Source: Deltaproteobacteria bacterium
GTDB lineage: Bacteria; SAR324; XYD2-FULL-50-16
DNA: 64,000 bases
Assembly (NCBI GenBank): GCA_018657625.1
Contig: JABHWU010000122.1
Coordinates: 89,397 to 153,396, forward strand
Direction: 5' to 3'
Shown piece after piece: positions 63,024-64,000 of the stretch; position 1 is the stretch's first letter; every line of letters starts with the position of its first letter. The translations under genes and the position numbers were made by a program. Below the pieces are notes generated by a model that was given only the letters and a program-made list of their open reading frames with translations, ran no database searches and had not been told where the DNA came from.

Positions 63024-63186
63024 TCTCAGCTCCTTTAATTTCTTCAGTTCCCATTTTCTGATCAAATAAATTATCCAAAATATTCTGGGTAATTGCTTCC
63101 AGACTATCCCTGATTTCCATTATCTTTTCATCACTTAAATCAAATTCAGGTAAACACTTACGACATTCCTCTATTGGTATCGTCAT
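63013..63186 (-). CDS. 57-aa ORF translationally coupled to the recombinase
   Basis: The frame runs from ATG 63186 to TAA 63013: 'MTIPIEECRKCLPEFDLSDE', then 'KIMEIRDSLEAITQNILDNL'. The start has a Cys-x2-Cys pair ('ECRKC', spaced two residues), followed by an amphipathic helix. Its last 11 bases overlap the recombinase start and it contains that gene's AAAGGAG, a common coupling layout. Its own start has only a weak AAAGAAA ribosome binding site. No family is recognised. Confidence 0.6.
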   Translation of the reverse strand: MTIPIEECRKCLPEFDLSDEKIMEIRDSLEAITQNILDNLFDQKMGTEEIKGAENER

Positions 63187-63271
63187 TTTCTTTGATTAGC
63201 CAACTGAAATTCGGGGGTTTCCAGTAATCACAGTGGTTGTATTTTTGCTCGGAGCTGTTCCGTGGCATCAT
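63158..63271 (-). CDS. 37-aa ORF between the MerR-like gene and the 57-aa ORF
   Basis: The frame runs from ATG 63271 to TAA 63158: 'MMPRNSSEQKYNHCDYWKPP', then 'NFSWLIKENDDTNRGMS'. GAGGA lies 4-5 nt before the double ATG, a good ribosome binding site that overlaps the stop of the MerR-like gene. It overlaps the 57-aa ORF by 29 bp in another frame. It is aromatic-rich; no family is recognised. Translation is supported only by the ribosome binding site and the tight packing. Confidence 0.45.
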   Translation of the reverse strand: MMPRNSSEQKYNHCDYWKPPNFSWLIKENDDTNRGMS

Positions 63272-63278
63272 TTTTTCC

Positions 63279-64000
63279 TCAACTTTTTTTACTTTCAGTA
63301 ATTTCAAGGTAAGTAATTTTCCCGTCTTTCCTTTTCATTGTGATCGTTCCAAATGGAATATCTTTTCCGTCTTTCCATAAATTATCAGTATTACTTATCA
63401 CACGAGTCTTTTCATAGCGGTCAATTTTTCCACTTTTCTTATAGACCTTCACATGGGAAATTTCATTGTCTCTGATGACATCAACTATTTCCTTTTCTGA
63501 TTTTTTAAGAACAGTTCTAAAGTCTGAAAAAGTCGTAAACGCTCCTGCTGGTGCGGAAGGTATTGAGTTGAAAAACAGACGATTAAAATTTATTAATAAA
63601 TAAGAATCAAATATATCCCTATTTTCGATTTCGTTTTGTTCAAGATCCTCTCTTGTGAGTATATATGAATCTCCATCATAGAAAACAACTAAAAAAAGGT
63701 CATAGTGAGTGATCCTGGCACAATGGAAGAATGCAAAGTCAAGGTTGGTAAAACCATCTTCTAATTCCATGAACATTTCTTGTTTACATTTTAATATGGG
63801 ATTCAATGGCATTCCAAACGATCTTAATTTAACTACGATGTTCAGCCAAAATAATTCCAGTAAGCTAAAAGTCCTCCATTTTCGATCCTCTATAGTTCTT
63901 TCTTCTTCATTCAAAATTCCCTCTTGCGCCCAATGGTTGATGGTACGATAGGAAACTTGTGTATTTTTTACTTTATATACTTTATTCCGTAAAAGCTTTA
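63279..64000 (-). CDS. MerR-like DNA-binding protein (5' end outside window)
   Basis: The frame is open from base 63998 to TGA 63279, at least 239 residues. A TTG at 63914 is the first start-like codon inside, but the open codons before it add 'VSYRTINHWAQEGIL', followed by 'NEEERTIEDRKWRTFSLLEL' and 'FWLNIVVKLRSFGMPLNPI'. This is a MerR-type winged helix with its 'Y..i..WaREGLL...R.YS..dl..l..i..LR..G.sl..I' pattern. The true start is therefore beyond the window. The C-terminal 150 residues ('CARITHYDLFLVVFYDG') are unlike metal-binding MerR proteins. It heads the recombinase operon and may be its regulator or directionality factor. Confidence 0.75.
   Translation of the reverse strand, partial: KLLRNKVYKVKNTQVSYRTINHWAQEGILNEEERTIEDRKWRTFSLLELFWLNIVVKLRSFGMPLNPILKCKQEMFMELEDGFTNLDFAFFHCARITHYDLFLVVFYDGDSYILTREDLEQNEIENRDIFDSYLLINFNRLFFNSIPSAPAGAFTTFSDFRTVLKKSEKEIVDVIRDNEISHVKVYKKSGKIDRYEKTRVISNTDNLWKDGKDIPFGTITMKRKDGKITYLEITESKKS

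Noticed and set aside
1..64000. CRISPR arrays, rRNA genes, replication origin
   Set aside because: No regularly spaced direct repeats, no rRNA-like conserved tracts and no dnaA-box cluster were seen on reading through.

Overview
The window is AT-rich DNA from a motile, Gram-negative, proteobacteria-like organism. The evidence is a flagellar FlhA fragment, a large CheA hybrid kinase, a UppS/CdsA/Dxr/RseP envelope operon, DarP (YjgA), NADPH-type GltBD and an anaerobic-type (cbi) cobalamin operon. Several families (single-domain and HD-GYP receivers, DUF4405 with a Spy/CpxP-like partner) recall delta-type proteobacterial lineages. I cannot assign a genus, and no rRNA or tRNA gene was recognised.

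Layout. 0-9.4 kb: flhA 3' end, a membrane histidine kinase, a PhzF remnant beside an aspartate/glutamate racemase, a CheA with C-terminal receiver, and a run of three receiver proteins (REC-kinase, REC-HD-GYP, single REC). 9.6-20.5 kb: glycogen phosphorylase, darP, a CPBP-type membrane protease, nth and lysC, a CinA-domain protein, sppA, a cation/Ca2+ antiporter, and small unknown genes. 19.7-25.6 kb, minus strand: uppS-cdsA-dxr-rseP-panE-left-handed beta-helix protein, joining isoprenoid, phospholipid and envelope-stress functions. 25.8-26.3 kb: a compact non-canonical locus with a perfect 15-bp inverted repeat, a 9-codon leader ORF, two mutually exclusive hairpins, one of which masks a Shine-Dalgarno sequence, a 64-aa ORF and a strong terminator. 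27-34.2 kb: scpA and gltBD.

34.2-41.4 kb: the minus-strand operon cbiC-D-E-F-G-H-J, in alphabetical order without cbiT, is headed by a 44-aa charged ORF. The region is bracketed by inverted copies of a dispersed repeat of about 230 bp. 41.7-45.2 kb: a divergent GH77-like protein and an unknown 428-aa protein. 45.6-52.5 kb: topA, lon, miaA and a GGQ release-factor-like protein. 52.7-57.4 kb: a molybdate-type ABC transporter (modC-A-B), a REP/MITE-like palindrome and a histidine kinase. 57.5-59.4 kb: a Spy/CpxP-like protein, a small lipoprotein, a DUF4405 membrane protein split by one in-frame TAA, and a DUF2892 protein. 60.1-61.1 kb: an HD phosphohydrolase.

61.5-64 kb: the edge of a probable integrative element. 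A large serine recombinase is preceded by two tightly overlapping small ORFs (57 and 37 aa) and a MerR-like protein that runs off the window.

Most of the window is ordinary core chromosome. The places most worth a second look are the 25.8-26.3 kb leader locus, the repeat-bracketed cbi operon lacking cbiT, the degenerate GH77 protein, the interrupted DUF4405 gene, and the packed recombinase operon.
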